A DNA stretch of 64,000 bases from Hyphomonas sediminis (lineage in GTDB: Bacteria; Pseudomonadota; Alphaproteobacteria; Caulobacterales; Hyphomonadaceae), in NCBI RefSeq assembly GCF_019679475.1, contig NZ_JAIEZP010000001.1:682001-746000 (forward strand). Reading direction: 5' to 3'. This document shows, piece after piece, positions 9,964-18,532 of the stretch. How positions within the stretch are numbered: position 1 is the stretch's first letter; each line of letters starts with the position of its first letter. The notes below the pieces were generated by a model. The model saw only the letters and a program-made list of their open reading frames with translations. It made no database searches and was not told the DNA's origin. Position numbers and translations under genes: made by a program.

Positions 9964-11253
9964 CTAGTTCTTCATCGCTTCGAAGAATTCGTCGTTCGTC
10001 TTCGTTTGCTTCAACTTGTCGAGCAGGAATTCAACGGCGTCCGTCGTGCCCATCGGACCGAGGATGCGGCGGAGGATATAGATCTTCGCCAGCTGATCCT
10101 GCGGGGTGATGAGTTCCTCTTTCCGCGTGCCGGACTTCATGATGTCGATGGCCGGGAAGGTGCGCTTGTCGGCAATCTTCCGGTCAAGGACCACCTCGGA
10201 GTTACCCGTGCCTTTGAATTCTTCGAAGATAACTTCGTCCATCCGGCTGCCGGTATCGATCAGTGCGGTGGCGACGATCGTCAGCGAGCCGCCATTTTCG
10301 ACATTCCGCGCGGCGCCGAAGAAACGCTTCGGGCGCTGAAGGGCGTTGGCATCCACACCCCCGGTGAGAACCTTGCCGGAGGAAGGAACAGTCGTGTTGT
10401 AGGCGCGGCCGAGGCGGGTGATCGAGTCGAGCAGGATCACAACATCGCGCTTGTGTTCGACAAGGCGCTTGGCCTTTTCGATGACCATTTCAGCGACCTG
10501 GACGTGACGGGTGGCCGGCTCATCAAAGGTCGAGGCGACAACCTCGCCCTTCACCGTGCGGCGCATGTCGGTCACTTCTTCCGGACGCTCGTCGATCAGC
10601 AGAACGATCAGGTAGCATTCGGGATGGTTCTCTTCGATGGCGGCGGCGATGTTCTGCATCAGAACGGTTTTACCGGTCCGCGGCGGAGCAACGATCAGCG
10701 CGCGCTGGCCCTTGCCGATTGGGGCAACGATATCGATGACGCGGCCCGAACGATCCTTCTTGGTCGGATCGCGGCTCTCCATCTTGAGGCGCTTTTCCGG
10801 ATAGAGGGGGGTGAGGTTGTCGAAGTGGACCTTCTTGTTGGCCTTGTCCGGTTCCTCGAAATTTATACGGCTGACATCGGTCAAGGCGAAGTAGCGCTCA
10901 TTATCCTGCGGGGCGACGATCGGGCCTTCGACCGTGTCGCCTGTGCGGATGTTCGCCTTCTTCAGAACTTCCGGGCTGACATAGATATCGTCCGGGCCGG
11001 GGAGGTAGTTGGATTCCGGCGAGCGCAGGAAACCGAAACCATCGGTGAGCACTTCGAGCACGCCCTGGCCGGTGATTTCCACTTCGCTGTCGGCCAGCTC
11101 CTTGAGGATCGCGAACAACATGTCCTGCGTCCGCATCGAGGAGGCGTTCTCAATCTCCAGCTCCTCGGCATAGGCGAGGAGTTCTTCTGGCGACTTTGCC
11201 TTGAGTTCACGCAGAGTCACGCTGGTAAGATTGTCGAGCATCGTGGAGGCCAT
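9964..11253 (-). CDS. rho: Transcription termination factor Rho
   Basis: Hexameric RNA helicase that terminates transcription at C-rich, unstructured RNA. The product contains the N-terminal Rho domain ([15 protein letters not shown]), the cold-shock-like RNA-binding fold with [15 protein letters not shown], the Walker A region PPRTGKTVL, and a C-terminal motor ending [13 protein letters not shown] use ATG 11253 (429 residues); ATG 11241 (MLDN, 425 residues) is equally plausible, and the upstream in-frame extension looks non-coding. A sigma-70-like promoter and a pyrimidine-rich leader lie upstream. Confidence 0.96.
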   Translation of the reverse strand: MASTMLDNLTSVTLRELKAKSPEELLAYAEELEIENASSMRTQDMLFAILKELADSEVEITGQGVLEVLTDGFGFLRSPESNYLPGPDDIYVSPEVLKKANIRTGDTVEGPIVAPQDNERYFALTDVSRINFEEPDKANKKVHFDNLTPLYPEKRLKMESRDPTKKDRSGRVIDIVAPIGKGQRALIVAPPRTGKTVLMQNIAAAIEENHPECYLIVLLIDERPEEVTDMRRTVKGEVVASTFDEPATRHVQVAEMVIEKAKRLVEHKRDVVILLDSITRLGRAYNTTVPSSGKVLTGGVDANALQRPKRFFGAARNVENGGSLTIVATALIDTGSRMDEVIFEEFKGTGNSEVVLDRKIADKRTFPAIDIMKSGTRKEELITPQDQLAKIYILRRILGPMGTTDAVEFLLDKLKQTKTNDEFFEAMKN

Positions 11254-11347
11254 TCGGGCTGGGTTCCGGTAGTGGGAAACGCAAAAGGGGAGGGGCCGGG
11301 CGAAAAAACATCGCGGGCGCCAAAGGACTTGGCGAACCGGCAAGCGC

Positions 11348-11377
11348 GTTATCTGTCAGAAATCCGCCAGCCGTCAA
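11348..11377 (-). promoter_or_regulatory. Candidate rho promoter
   Basis: On the minus strand TTGACG (11377-11372) and GATAAC (11353-11348) are separated by 18 bp, about 95 bp before the rho start. The transcript between would carry a CCCGGCCCCTCCCC-type stretch, which could serve as a Rho-binding segment for autoregulation. This is motif reading only. Confidence 0.4.
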
Positions 11378-11398
11378 GCGATTGTGGCGGCAGAAATG

Positions 11399-11842
11399 TC
11401 AGAAGGGTTTCACGATCACAAGGATCGCAATGCCGATCAGCAGGAGAAAAGGCACCTCGTTCATCATCCGGAGGGTCTTGGCCTGAACGGTGCCGGTCAC
11501 ACGGTCGACCTTCTTGCCCAGGCCAATAAAATAACCGTGCAGGCCGGAGATGATCAGGACCAGCAGGAATTTGGCATGAAACCATCCGGCCAGGTAGATC
11601 TGGCCACCGCGCTGCCAGTCGACAAAGACCATTCCAAGTCCGAACACCCAGACCAGAATGAGGCTGGGATTGAGGATGATGTTCTTCAGGCGATGGGACG
11701 CGTCTTTCATCGTTTCGAACAGCGCTTCCCCCGGCGCACTGGAAAGTTGGTGGATCTTGTAGCGCGGATAAACCAGCAGCCCGCCCATCAGAGCGACGAC
11801 AAAAATGACGTGCCCGGCTTTCAGCCAGTTGTAGAGATCCAT
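11399..11842 (-). CDS. hemJ: Protoporphyrinogen oxidase HemJ
   Basis: Small integral membrane haem protein that oxidises protoporphyrinogen IX to protoporphyrin IX in bacteria lacking HemG/HemY. The 147 residues form about four hydrophobic segments. The conserved His near residue 11 (WLKAGHVIFV) and the WFHAKFLLV segment match HemJ. The gene lies between rho and hemH and so completes a hemE-hemH-hemJ cluster for the end of haem synthesis. It was formerly annotated as a conserved membrane protein (UPF0093). Confidence 0.92.
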   Translation of the reverse strand: MDLYNWLKAGHVIFVVALMGGLLVYPRYKIHQLSSAPGEALFETMKDASHRLKNIILNPSLILVWVFGLGMVFVDWQRGGQIYLAGWFHAKFLLVLIISGLHGYFIGLGKKVDRVTGTVQAKTLRMMNEVPFLLLIGIAILVIVKPF

Positions 11843-11855
11843 CGCCGTTTTCCTC

Positions 11856-12929
11856 TTAGCTGGCCGTTGCTGTCATCCGCTTGCCGGCCGTCTGTTTGAC
11901 TTCGGCATGCGGGCAACCGCCCCAGCCGGAAGGGCAGAGGCGCCCGCCCGCGCAGGAGCGAACCTGTTCTTTCATGCCTAGCGCCTGGAGCACTTCGCCG
12001 GAAATCGTGCGGATAAAATCGGGATGCGTGCCCAGCGCTTCAACACGGGTATAGCTCGGCGCGCCATGTTTCTCGGCAACCAGGCGGTATTCCTCACCCA
12101 GCTCGACCAGCGTTTCGATATGCTCGGACACGAACGCGATGGGCGCAATCAGGATGTTGCGGCGAGCCTCGGCCAGGCGGGCCACTTCCTCTTCCGTCGG
12201 TGGGCCGATCCATTTCATCGGTCCGACGCGGGACTGGTAGCAAACGCTGACTTCCCAATCGGGCGGCACGCGGCCAGCGATCATTTCCGCCATCGCTTCG
12301 CACTGCCACTGATAGGGATCGCCTGCCTTGATGACGCTTTCCGGCAGGCCGTGGGCAGAAAGGAGGAGAGAGACGTTCTCGGGTTTACCGGCTTTTTCCC
12401 AGGCCTTCATGATCTGATCGACATGGGCCGAAACAAAGTTCTCTTCGAAGGGATAGCAACAGACTGTGCGGCAGGGCTTTTTGTAAGCCTTGTTCCAGGC
12501 GGTGAGGGATGAGCCCGTCGTTGTGGTAGAAAACTGCGGATAAAGCGGCAGGAGCACGACTTCATCAGCGCCCCATTTCTTCACCTCTTCGGCGGCCTCT
12601 TCCGTGAAGGGGTGCCAGTAGCGCATGGCAATGAAACAGCGCACTTCATCGCCGGGCACGGCGCGGGCGAGCTCAGCTTCAAGCGCCTCAGCCTGCAACC
12701 TCGTTTCGGGAAGCAGGGGGGAACCGCCGCCAGCATCCATCATGGCATAATTTTGCTTCACAACCGGCGCTCGGCGGGAAGAAATTATCCGCGCAACCAA
12801 CCATCTGATAGGAAGCGGTGCCCGGATGATGGCCGGATCACGGAATAAGTTTTTCAGGAAGGGCTGAACATCGTCGCCGGTATCCGGGCCACCCAGATTG
12901 AAAAGCACAACAGCGATCCGGCGGCCCAT
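11856..12929 (-). CDS. hemH: Ferrochelatase with C-terminal cysteine cluster
   Basis: Inserts ferrous iron into protoporphyrin IX to make haem. ATG 12929 gives 357 residues starting MGRRIAVVLFNLGGPD, the usual ferrochelatase opening; a GTG at 12941 would add four residues. A GAGAG element precedes the ATG. The C-terminal tail has three cysteines in a C-x5-C-x6-C pattern (SCAGGRLCPSGWGGCPH), suggesting a [2Fe-2S] cluster like those reported for some bacterial ferrochelatases, including that of Caulobacter. It is 14 bp from hemE and 13 bp from hemJ, an apparent operon. Confidence 0.95.
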   Translation of the reverse strand: MGRRIAVVLFNLGGPDTGDDVQPFLKNLFRDPAIIRAPLPIRWLVARIISSRRAPVVKQNYAMMDAGGGSPLLPETRLQAEALEAELARAVPGDEVRCFIAMRYWHPFTEEAAEEVKKWGADEVVLLPLYPQFSTTTTGSSLTAWNKAYKKPCRTVCCYPFEENFVSAHVDQIMKAWEKAGKPENVSLLLSAHGLPESVIKAGDPYQWQCEAMAEMIAGRVPPDWEVSVCYQSRVGPMKWIGPPTEEEVARLAEARRNILIAPIAFVSEHIETLVELGEEYRLVAEKHGAPSYTRVEALGTHPDFIRTISGEVLQALGMKEQVRSCAGGRLCPSGWGGCPHAEVKQTAGKRMTATAS

Positions 12930-12943
12930 TTCGGCTCTCACTT

Positions 12944-13978
12944 CTATCCGTTTCTGATCAGGTCCAACACACGCTCGACATGCGCGATCGGGGTCTCGGG
13001 GCGGACGCCATGGCCGAGATTGAAGATATGGGGTCGACCAGCATAAGCGTCCAGCAATTCGCGAACCCGTGCGTCAAGTCGCCCGCCCCCTTCAATAAGG
13101 AGCAGAGGATCAAGATGCCCCTGAACCGGTAAGCCTTCCGGAAGACTGGCATTCACGAACACCGGGGAAGCGGCCGTATCGAGGCCAACCGCAGTCACCC
13201 CCGTTTCGCGAACATATTCGGGAAGCATGACGCCGGCGCCGCGCGGGAAGCCAATGATCGGAACCGTGATGCCCATCTCCCGCAGCCGGGCGACGAGCTT
13301 CTTCGTCGGGGCGATGATGACTTCGCGGAAGATGTTATCCGGCAGGCCTTCGGCCCAACTGTCGAACAGCATCAGCGCTTCAGCGCCCGCCTCGACCTGA
13401 TGGGCAAGATAGTGCGCGGTCGCTTCGGAGATCTGATCCATCACGGCGGCGAGATCATCGGGGCGGCCATGAGCCCAGCGCCAGGCCGTAGACTTGTCGG
13501 TCTTGCCGCGGCCTTCGACGGCATAAAGGCTGACGGTCCAGGGAGACCCGGCAAAGCCGATGAGCGTCGTTTCCTTCGGAAGCCCGGCTTTGACCCGAGA
13601 AACGGTTTCATAGACCGGAGCCAGTCGGTCTGCCGCCTTCTGGGGGCTGACGCGGGCAAGGTCTGAAGGAGCAGAAATCTGCTCGACCAGAGGGCCTTCA
13701 CCCTTCTCGAAAGTCACTTTCAGACCCATCGCATCCAGAATGAGGAGGATGTCTGCGAACAGGATCGCGCCATCCATGCCGTAGCGGCGGATCGGCTGAA
13801 GCGTCGCTTCGGTGGCAAGGGTCGGGCTGTAGCAGAAGTCGAGGAAGTCCTTCGCCCGAGATCTTGTCTCCAGATATTCCGGAAGATGTCGGCCAGCCTG
13901 GCGCATCATCCATACCGGTGGTGGCTTCACAGCCTCGCCTGACAGTACCGCCAGCAATTTCTTAACAGCGCTCGCCAC
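12944..13978 (-). CDS. hemE: Uroporphyrinogen decarboxylase
   Basis: Converts uroporphyrinogen III to coproporphyrinogen III by four decarboxylations. The 344-residue protein carries the N-terminal signature PPVWMMRQAGRHLPEY and the central FAGSPWTVSLY segment of HemE. The start is a GTG at 13978; no nearby upstream ATG is in frame. It is the first gene of the leftward hem cluster and directly abuts the candidate origin, exactly as hemE does next to Caulobacter Cori, where hemE transcription enters the origin region. Confidence 0.96.
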   Translation of the reverse strand: MASAVKKLLAVLSGEAVKPPPVWMMRQAGRHLPEYLETRSRAKDFLDFCYSPTLATEATLQPIRRYGMDGAILFADILLILDAMGLKVTFEKGEGPLVEQISAPSDLARVSPQKAADRLAPVYETVSRVKAGLPKETTLIGFAGSPWTVSLYAVEGRGKTDKSTAWRWAHGRPDDLAAVMDQISEATAHYLAHQVEAGAEALMLFDSWAEGLPDNIFREVIIAPTKKLVARLREMGITVPIIGFPRGAGVMLPEYVRETGVTAVGLDTAASPVFVNASLPEGLPVQGHLDPLLLIEGGGRLDARVRELLDAYAGRPHIFNLGHGVRPETPIAHVERVLDLIRNG

Positions 13979-14046
13979 GCAGACCCCTTCTCTTCACCAA
14001 CTAAATGCCCGTCAGGGCGCTTATGATTATAACCCTGCGGGATTCA

Positions 14047-14076
14047 GGGATAACCTGTCTGTTAAAGAGTTATCCC
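14047..14076. repeat. Inverted pair of TTATCC-core DnaA-box-like sites in oriC
   Basis: GGGATAAC (14047-14054) and GTTATCCC (14069-14076) are a perfect 8-bp inverted repeat with a 14-bp spacer containing TTAAAGA. Both arms carry the TTATCC half of a DnaA box but diverge from the terminal ACA, so they would be weak boxes. Confidence 0.5.
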
Positions 14077-14147
14077 GCCAAATCCACAGGGGACTCACAG
14101 ATTGGTCCGCGACGCTTTGACGTTTTAAAGTCGAGATGAGTCAATGG

Positions 14148-14162
14148 TTAACAGGGTGTAAA
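14148..14162. promoter_or_regulatory. Near-consensus CtrA site in oriC
   Basis: TTAACAGGGTGTAAA is TTAA-N7-TAAA, one mismatch from the TTAA-N7-TTAA CtrA consensus. In Caulobacter CtrA binds several sites in the origin and blocks initiation; position makes this a reasonable candidate. Confidence 0.45.
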
Positions 14163-14320
14163 CGTCCGTGTTGGAATCACAGACGTGAACGCACCGTGAC
14201 TCTCCGGAGGTGAGAATCCTGCAATTGTGAGTCGCCTGTGAATCGCTGTGGGGGATTTGGAATTCCACACACGAGTCACACCCCTTGTGAAATCGCTCCC
14301 GGCCCGGCAAGAGAGCTATC

Positions 14321-15163
14321 GTGACCCAGCCCCAACGCCCCAGTATCTATTTCAATGTGCATCTCGTTTCCGACAGTACGGGCGAGACGCTCAACGCCAT
14401 CCAGCGCGCGGCCTGTGCCCAGTTCGAGAACGTGCAGCCGCTGGAACACAACTACTACCTCGTGCGCTCCGAACGCCAGCTCGACCGCGTGATGCGCGAG
14501 ATCGAGTCGGCGCCCGGCGTCGTCTGGTATACCATCTCCGACGGCGCCTTGCGCTCCAAACTGGAAGCGTTTTGCCGTGAGCGGAGCATCCCGACGCTGC
14601 CGGTGCTTGACCCGTCGATCGCCATGCTCAGCCGCCATCTGGGGGTTGCGCCGAACAACCGGGTGGCCGGGCAGCACGCGCTGGATGAAGATTATTTCGA
14701 GCGGATGGAAGCGATCAACTTCACTCTCGCGCATGACGATGGCCAGAATGTCGACAGCCTGATCGGCGCCGATGTTATTCTGCTCGGTGTCAGCCGCACT
14801 TCCAAAACACCGACTTGCGTGTATCTGGCAAACCGGAAGGTAAGGGCAGGGAACATCCCGCTCGTGCCCGGCGTGCAGATACCCGACTTCCTGGAGAAGA
14901 TGGGGGACAAAGGCCCGCTGGTTGTCGGTCTCAAGATTTCCGCCGAGCGCCTCGTGCAGATCCGACGGCAGCGCCTCATCTCGCTCAATCAGGATGAGAT
15001 CACCGAATACGCCGACGAAGAAGCCGTGCGCGACGAGATTACCCAGGCCAACCGCCTGTTCCAGCGCAATGGCTGGAAGACGATTGATGTCTCCCGTCGC
15101 TCGGTCGAGGAAACGGCTGCCGGTATTCTCAACATGTTGCACGAGCGCTGGGGGCATTCATGA
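14321..15163 (+). CDS. ppsR: Pyruvate,phosphate dikinase regulatory protein (kinase/pyrophosphorylase)
   Basis: DUF299-family bifunctional enzyme that inactivates PPDK or PEP synthetase by ADP-dependent phosphorylation and reactivates it with phosphate. The 280-residue protein begins with IYFNVHLVSDSTGETL, typical of the family, and has the nucleotide-binding segment GVSRTSKTPT at 156-165. Translation starts at GTG 14321. It is the first rightward gene from the candidate origin and overlaps maf by ATGA. Which target enzyme it controls cannot be told from this window. Confidence 0.93.
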   Translation: MTQPQRPSIYFNVHLVSDSTGETLNAIQRAACAQFENVQPLEHNYYLVRSERQLDRVMREIESAPGVVWYTISDGALRSKLEAFCRERSIPTLPVLDPSIAMLSRHLGVAPNNRVAGQHALDEDYFERMEAINFTLAHDDGQNVDSLIGADVILLGVSRTSKTPTCVYLANRKVRAGNIPLVPGVQIPDFLEKMGDKGPLVVGLKISAERLVQIRRQRLISLNQDEITEYADEEAVRDEITQANRLFQRNGWKTIDVSRRSVEETAAGILNMLHERWGHS

Positions 15164-15756
15164 GCGTTGCCCTGACGCTGGCCTCAACCAGCAAGAGCCG
15201 CCGCGCCTTGCTGGCCGCCGCAGGCGTTGAAGCCGAGAGCGCCGCGCCGAATGTGGATGAGGAATCCTTCCGCCTGACAATGCGCGCCAACAAGTTGCCC
15301 GTGCGCGAGCAGGCCATGCAGCTTGCCGAGCTCAAAGCCATGCGCGTTTCGGCAAAGCGCAGCGGGCTGGTGATCGGCGGCGACCAGATGCTTGCCCTGG
15401 GCGATGAGGCTTTCGACAAGCCGGCCGATCTCGACGGCGCGAAAGACCATCTGCGCCGGCTTTCCGGGAAGACGCACATACTTGAAACCGCCATCGTGAT
15501 CTGTGAGGACGGCGCCCCGATATGGCGCCACCTTGCCAGACCGAAACTGACCATGCGCCCGCTGACCGAAGAGTATATCGAGACCTATGTTTCGACATGC
15601 GGCGAGGCGCTTCTCTCGACTGTGGGGGCTTACCAGCTCGAGGGTCTGGGTGCGCAGCTGTTTACGCGGATCGAGGGAGATTATTTCTCCATCCTCGGCC
15701 TGCCTTTGCTGCCGCTTCTGGACTACCTCCGTATCCGGAAAGTGCTTCCTACATGA
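15160..15756 (+). CDS. maf: Maf-family nucleotide pyrophosphatase
   Basis: House-cleaning pyrophosphatase that hydrolyses non-canonical or methylated NTPs. The 198-residue product begins with the Maf signature LTLASTSKSRRALL (the family S-x-S-x-x-R) and carries GGDQM, the variant of the acidic GxD motif, near residue 80. Which Maf subgroup (dTTP/UTP or 7-methyl-GTP) it belongs to is uncertain. It starts within the ppsR stop and its TGA overlaps the aroE ATG, so ppsR-maf-aroE-coaE-dnaQ form a tightly coupled run. Confidence 0.9.
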   Translation: MSVALTLASTSKSRRALLAAAGVEAESAAPNVDEESFRLTMRANKLPVREQAMQLAELKAMRVSAKRSGLVIGGDQMLALGDEAFDKPADLDGAKDHLRRLSGKTHILETAIVICEDGAPIWRHLARPKLTMRPLTEEYIETYVSTCGEALLSTVGAYQLEGLGAQLFTRIEGDYFSILGLPLLPLLDYLRIRKVLPT

Positions 15757-16565
15757 CACATCTCCTTGGTGTTGTGGGCGATCCTGTTGCCCACTCCCTG
15801 TCTCCCTTCATTCATAATGGCTGGCTGCGCGCCCATCAGATCGATGCGGTGTATTCCGCTTTCGAGATCAAGGCTGGCGAACTCGCGCCCGGTCTGCAAT
15901 CGCTTGCCCGACAGGGGGTGATCGGCGTCAACATCACCTTGCCACATAAAGAAGAAGCGCTGCGGCTCGCTTCCTCGGTCAGCGATATGGCCCGGCGCCT
16001 CGGCGCGGTGAACTTCATGGTGTTCCGCGACACCGGCTGGATGGCAGACAATACGGACGCGCCTGGCTTTGAGCTAACGCTCGACTATGGCGAGATTGAA
16101 GTAAAAGACCGTCCGGTCTTCCTCCTCGGGGCCGGAGGATCTGCGCGCGCGGTCGCGTCGGTGCTGCATTCACGCGGCGCGCGCCTGACAATCTGTAACC
16201 GGACAGTGGAGCGCGCGGAAGCGCTGGCACATGATCTTGCACCCGGCGCGCGGGTGCTCTCGCTGGAAGACGGCGTGAAGCAGCTGTCTTCGGCAGCACT
16301 TGTCGTAAACACGCTCAGCCTTGGGCATTCGGGCGGAAAGCTGGAGTTGCCCCAATCAACCGGCGGCATTTTTTACGATATCAGTTATGGCAAGGGCGCG
16401 GCGGCGGCACTTGCCGAAGCCAAGGCAAAAGACTGGCGCGCGCTCGATGGGCTCGGCATGCTTGTCGCGCAGGCAGCCATCAGCTTCCAGCATTGGTTCG
16501 GTGTGCTGCCGGATATGGCCGAAGCGCATGACCGGTGCCGCAAACTTGTGGAGGCAACGTCATGA
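15753..16565 (+). CDS. aroE: Shikimate dehydrogenase
   Basis: NADP-dependent reduction of 3-dehydroshikimate in aromatic amino-acid synthesis. ATG 15753 overlaps the maf stop by ATGA and gives 270 residues. The substrate-binding motif [13 protein letters not shown] is near the N-terminus, followed by [11 protein letters not shown] with the catalytic Lys, NTDAPGF, and the nucleotide-binding [12 protein letters not shown] longer upstream frame exists but runs antisense to nothing and lies within maf, so it was discarded. The stop overlaps coaE. Confidence 0.95.
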   Translation: MTHLLGVVGDPVAHSLSPFIHNGWLRAHQIDAVYSAFEIKAGELAPGLQSLARQGVIGVNITLPHKEEALRLASSVSDMARRLGAVNFMVFRDTGWMADNTDAPGFELTLDYGEIEVKDRPVFLLGAGGSARAVASVLHSRGARLTICNRTVERAEALAHDLAPGARVLSLEDGVKQLSSAALVVNTLSLGHSGGKLELPQSTGGIFYDISYGKGAAAALAEAKAKDWRALDGLGMLVAQAAISFQHWFGVLPDMAEAHDRCRKLVEATS

Positions 16566-17170
16566 TTATCCTTGGGCTGACCGGTTCCATTGGCATGGGA
16601 AAATCGGCCACGGCTGGCCTGTTCCGCGATGCCGGTGTGCCCGTGTATGATGCCGACGCGGCTGTTCACGCCCTCTATGCAGAAGGCGGCGCGGCGGTTG
16701 CCCCCATTGAAGCTGCGTTTCCCGGGGTCACGCATCAGGGCGCGATCGACCGGCAAAAACTGCGCACCCGCGTCCTGGATGATGCAGAGGCAATGAAGCG
16801 CCTCGAAGGCATCGTGCATCCCCTTGCTGGGGAAGCACAGCTTGATTTCCGGCGGACCGCAAAAGAGCAGGGGGCTGCCTTCGCGGTTCTCGATATTCCG
16901 CTGCTGTTTGAAACCGGCGGCAACCGGCACTGCACTTACACGCTCGTCGTTTCAGCGCCGCCGGAAGTGCAGCGCGCGCGGGTGCTCGCCCGCCCCGGCA
17001 TGACGGAAGAGGCGTTCGAAGCCATACTGGCGCGCCAGATGCCGGACGCCGACAAACGCGCCCGCGCAGACTTTATCCTGTCGACAGCCCACGGTTTTGA
17101 CTTTGCACGCGACCATGTCCACGCCATCATTGCCCTGATGAAGCGAACCGCTTCAGGAGAGACAGAATGA
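16562..17170 (+). CDS. coaE: Dephospho-CoA kinase
   Basis: Last step of coenzyme A synthesis, phosphorylating the 3'-hydroxyl of dephospho-CoA. The 202-residue protein starts [21 protein letters not shown], containing the P-loop at about residues 8-15, then [10 protein letters not shown] and a central [10 protein letters not shown] segment. ATG 16562 overlaps the aroE TGA; the stop in turn overlaps dnaQ by ATGA. This aroE-coaE-dnaQ order is standard next to alphaproteobacterial origins. Confidence 0.95.
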   Translation: MIILGLTGSIGMGKSATAGLFRDAGVPVYDADAAVHALYAEGGAAVAPIEAAFPGVTHQGAIDRQKLRTRVLDDAEAMKRLEGIVHPLAGEAQLDFRRTAKEQGAAFAVLDIPLLFETGGNRHCTYTLVVSAPPEVQRARVLARPGMTEEAFEAILARQMPDADKRARADFILSTAHGFDFARDHVHAIIALMKRTASGETE

Positions 17171-17865
17171 ACGAGCGCGTCCGGGAAATTGCCTTCGATA
17201 CTGAAACCACCGGCCTCAATCCGAATGAGGGCGACCGGATCATCGAGATCGGTGCCGTGGAGATGATCAATCACATCACCACCGGGCGCACCTTCCGCCG
17301 CCTGATCAATCCGGGCATGGCGGTTTCCGAAGCGACGATCCGGATCACCGGCATCACGGACGAGCATCTGAAGGACAAGCCCCCGTTCGAAGATCCCGAT
17401 GTGATCGACAGCTTCCTGGAATTCCTGGGCGATGCGACCATCGTGGCGCACAATGCCAGCTTCGACCGCGGCTTCCTGAATATGGAACTGAAGCGCTGCG
17501 GTCGGGACATCATTCCCGAAGATCGCTGGGTCGATACGGTGCAGATTGCGCGCAAGCGTTATCCCGGTGCACCCGCCAGCCTCGACGCATTGTGCAAACG
17601 GTTCGATATTTCACTGGAAAGCCGCACGTTTCACGGCGCTCTGCTCGATAGCCAGCTGCTGGCCGGGGTCTATCTGGAATTGCTCGGGGGCCGCGCGCGG
17701 GCGTTTTCGTTTGAGCCGGCAATCGACCTGAATGCCAAACGCCCGGCAGCTGCGCAGCGGCCTTCGCCGCTGGGAAGCCTGGTAACGGAAGAAGAGCGCG
17801 CCGCCCATTTAGCCTTGATCGAAAAGCTCGGGCCGAACGCGCTCTGGAAATCCATTCAATCCTGA
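17167..17865 (+). CDS. dnaQ: DNA polymerase III epsilon subunit (3'-5' proofreading exonuclease)
   Basis: Proofreading subunit of the replicative polymerase. The 232-residue protein has Exo [10 protein letters not shown] (11-19), Exo II around [13 protein letters not shown], and Exo IIIe [17 protein letters not shown], so all the DEDDh acidic residues and the catalytic His are visible. The C-terminal segment contains a weakly conserved polymerase-binding tail. It ends the origin-proximal rightward run and converges on secB 18 bp away. Confidence 0.96.
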   Translation: MNERVREIAFDTETTGLNPNEGDRIIEIGAVEMINHITTGRTFRRLINPGMAVSEATIRITGITDEHLKDKPPFEDPDVIDSFLEFLGDATIVAHNASFDRGFLNMELKRCGRDIIPEDRWVDTVQIARKRYPGAPASLDALCKRFDISLESRTFHGALLDSQLLAGVYLELLGGRARAFSFEPAIDLNAKRPAAAQRPSPLGSLVTEEERAAHLALIEKLGPNALWKSIQS

Positions 17866-17883
17866 AAAATCAGGCCGTCGGGA

Positions 17884-18387
17884 TCAGGCGTTGCCGCCGT
17901 CTCCATTCGCAGCGCGCTGCTCGGCGGCGCGACGGTATTGTGCCTGGTAAAGTGCAACAAAGTCGACCGGATCGATCAGCAGGGGCGGGAAACCGCCTTC
18001 GCGCGTGATCTCTGCGATGATACGGCGCGCGAACGGGAAGAGAAGGCGCGGGCATTCGATCAGCAGCATGGCTTCAACTTGACCTTCCGGCACGTTCTGA
18101 AGCTGGAAGAGGCCAGCATAGTCGAGCTCGGAGATAAACAGGACAGTTTCACCCGACGATGCTTTGGCCGAAAGCTTCAGCGAGACTTCGAACAGGCCAT
18201 TGCCGTCTGCATGGGGCGCTGCGCCGACATCAATGCCAAGATCGATATTCGGCTGGGTCTGGACTGGCGGATGGCCCGGATTCTCGAAGGAGAGATCCTT
18301 TACATATTGGCCAAGCACGCGAAGGCTCGGCGGATTGGCGGTCCGCTCACCGGCTGTGGGGTTTCCGGGCGCGCTCGTATCTGTCAT
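17884..18387 (-). CDS. secB: Protein-export chaperone SecB
   Basis: Cytosolic tetrameric chaperone that keeps preproteins unfolded and hands them to SecA. The 167-residue protein starts MTDTSAPGNP at ATG 18387, preceded by AGAGGTGG. It has LRVLGQYVKDLSFENP and the core segment YAGLFQLQNVPEGQVEAMLLIECPRLLFPFAR (split here by family position), ending with Ala/Asn-rich residues. A longer upstream frame was rejected because the SecB fold starts here. It diverges from the Tim44-like gene, as in Caulobacter. Confidence 0.96.
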   Translation of the reverse strand: MTDTSAPGNPTAGERTANPPSLRVLGQYVKDLSFENPGHPPVQTQPNIDLGIDVGAAPHADGNGLFEVSLKLSAKASSGETVLFISELDYAGLFQLQNVPEGQVEAMLLIECPRLLFPFARRIIAEITREGGFPPLLIDPVDFVALYQAQYRRAAEQRAANGDGGNA

Positions 18388-18532
18388 TATCCACCTCTGA
18401 AGTTTGGGCTTCGCGCCTAGCATGCAGCCCGCATTGGTGCAACGCATGGGCTGGCAAGGTGCCGTTTCCGGCACTATGTCTGCCGCTGACTTCGTATTTG
18501 CCTGTTATCTACTAAAGGAATTCGCCGCCAAC

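Larger units (their letters stand above)
13979..14320. other. oriC: Candidate chromosomal replication origin (oriC)
   Basis: This 342-bp gap between divergent hemE and ppsR has no gene. It contains nine GANTC (CcrM methylation) sites starting at 14041, 14092, 14138, 14174, 14198, 14214, 14229, 14240 and 14273, far above chance for this base composition. It also has an AT-richer block (14018-14075), an inverted GGGATAAC/GTTATCCC pair with TTATCC cores, AAATCCACA (14080-14088; 7 of 9 to the Caulobacter G-box TGATCCACA), and a near CtrA site. Gene context, parAB and parS support the call. No perfect E. coli-type DnaA box was found. Confidence 0.8.

Noticed and set aside
18385..18394. TTATCCACC near the secB start, another near DnaA box
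   Set aside because: A single copy, without clusters or AT-rich DNA; it coincides with the Shine-Dalgarno region of secB on the other strand.
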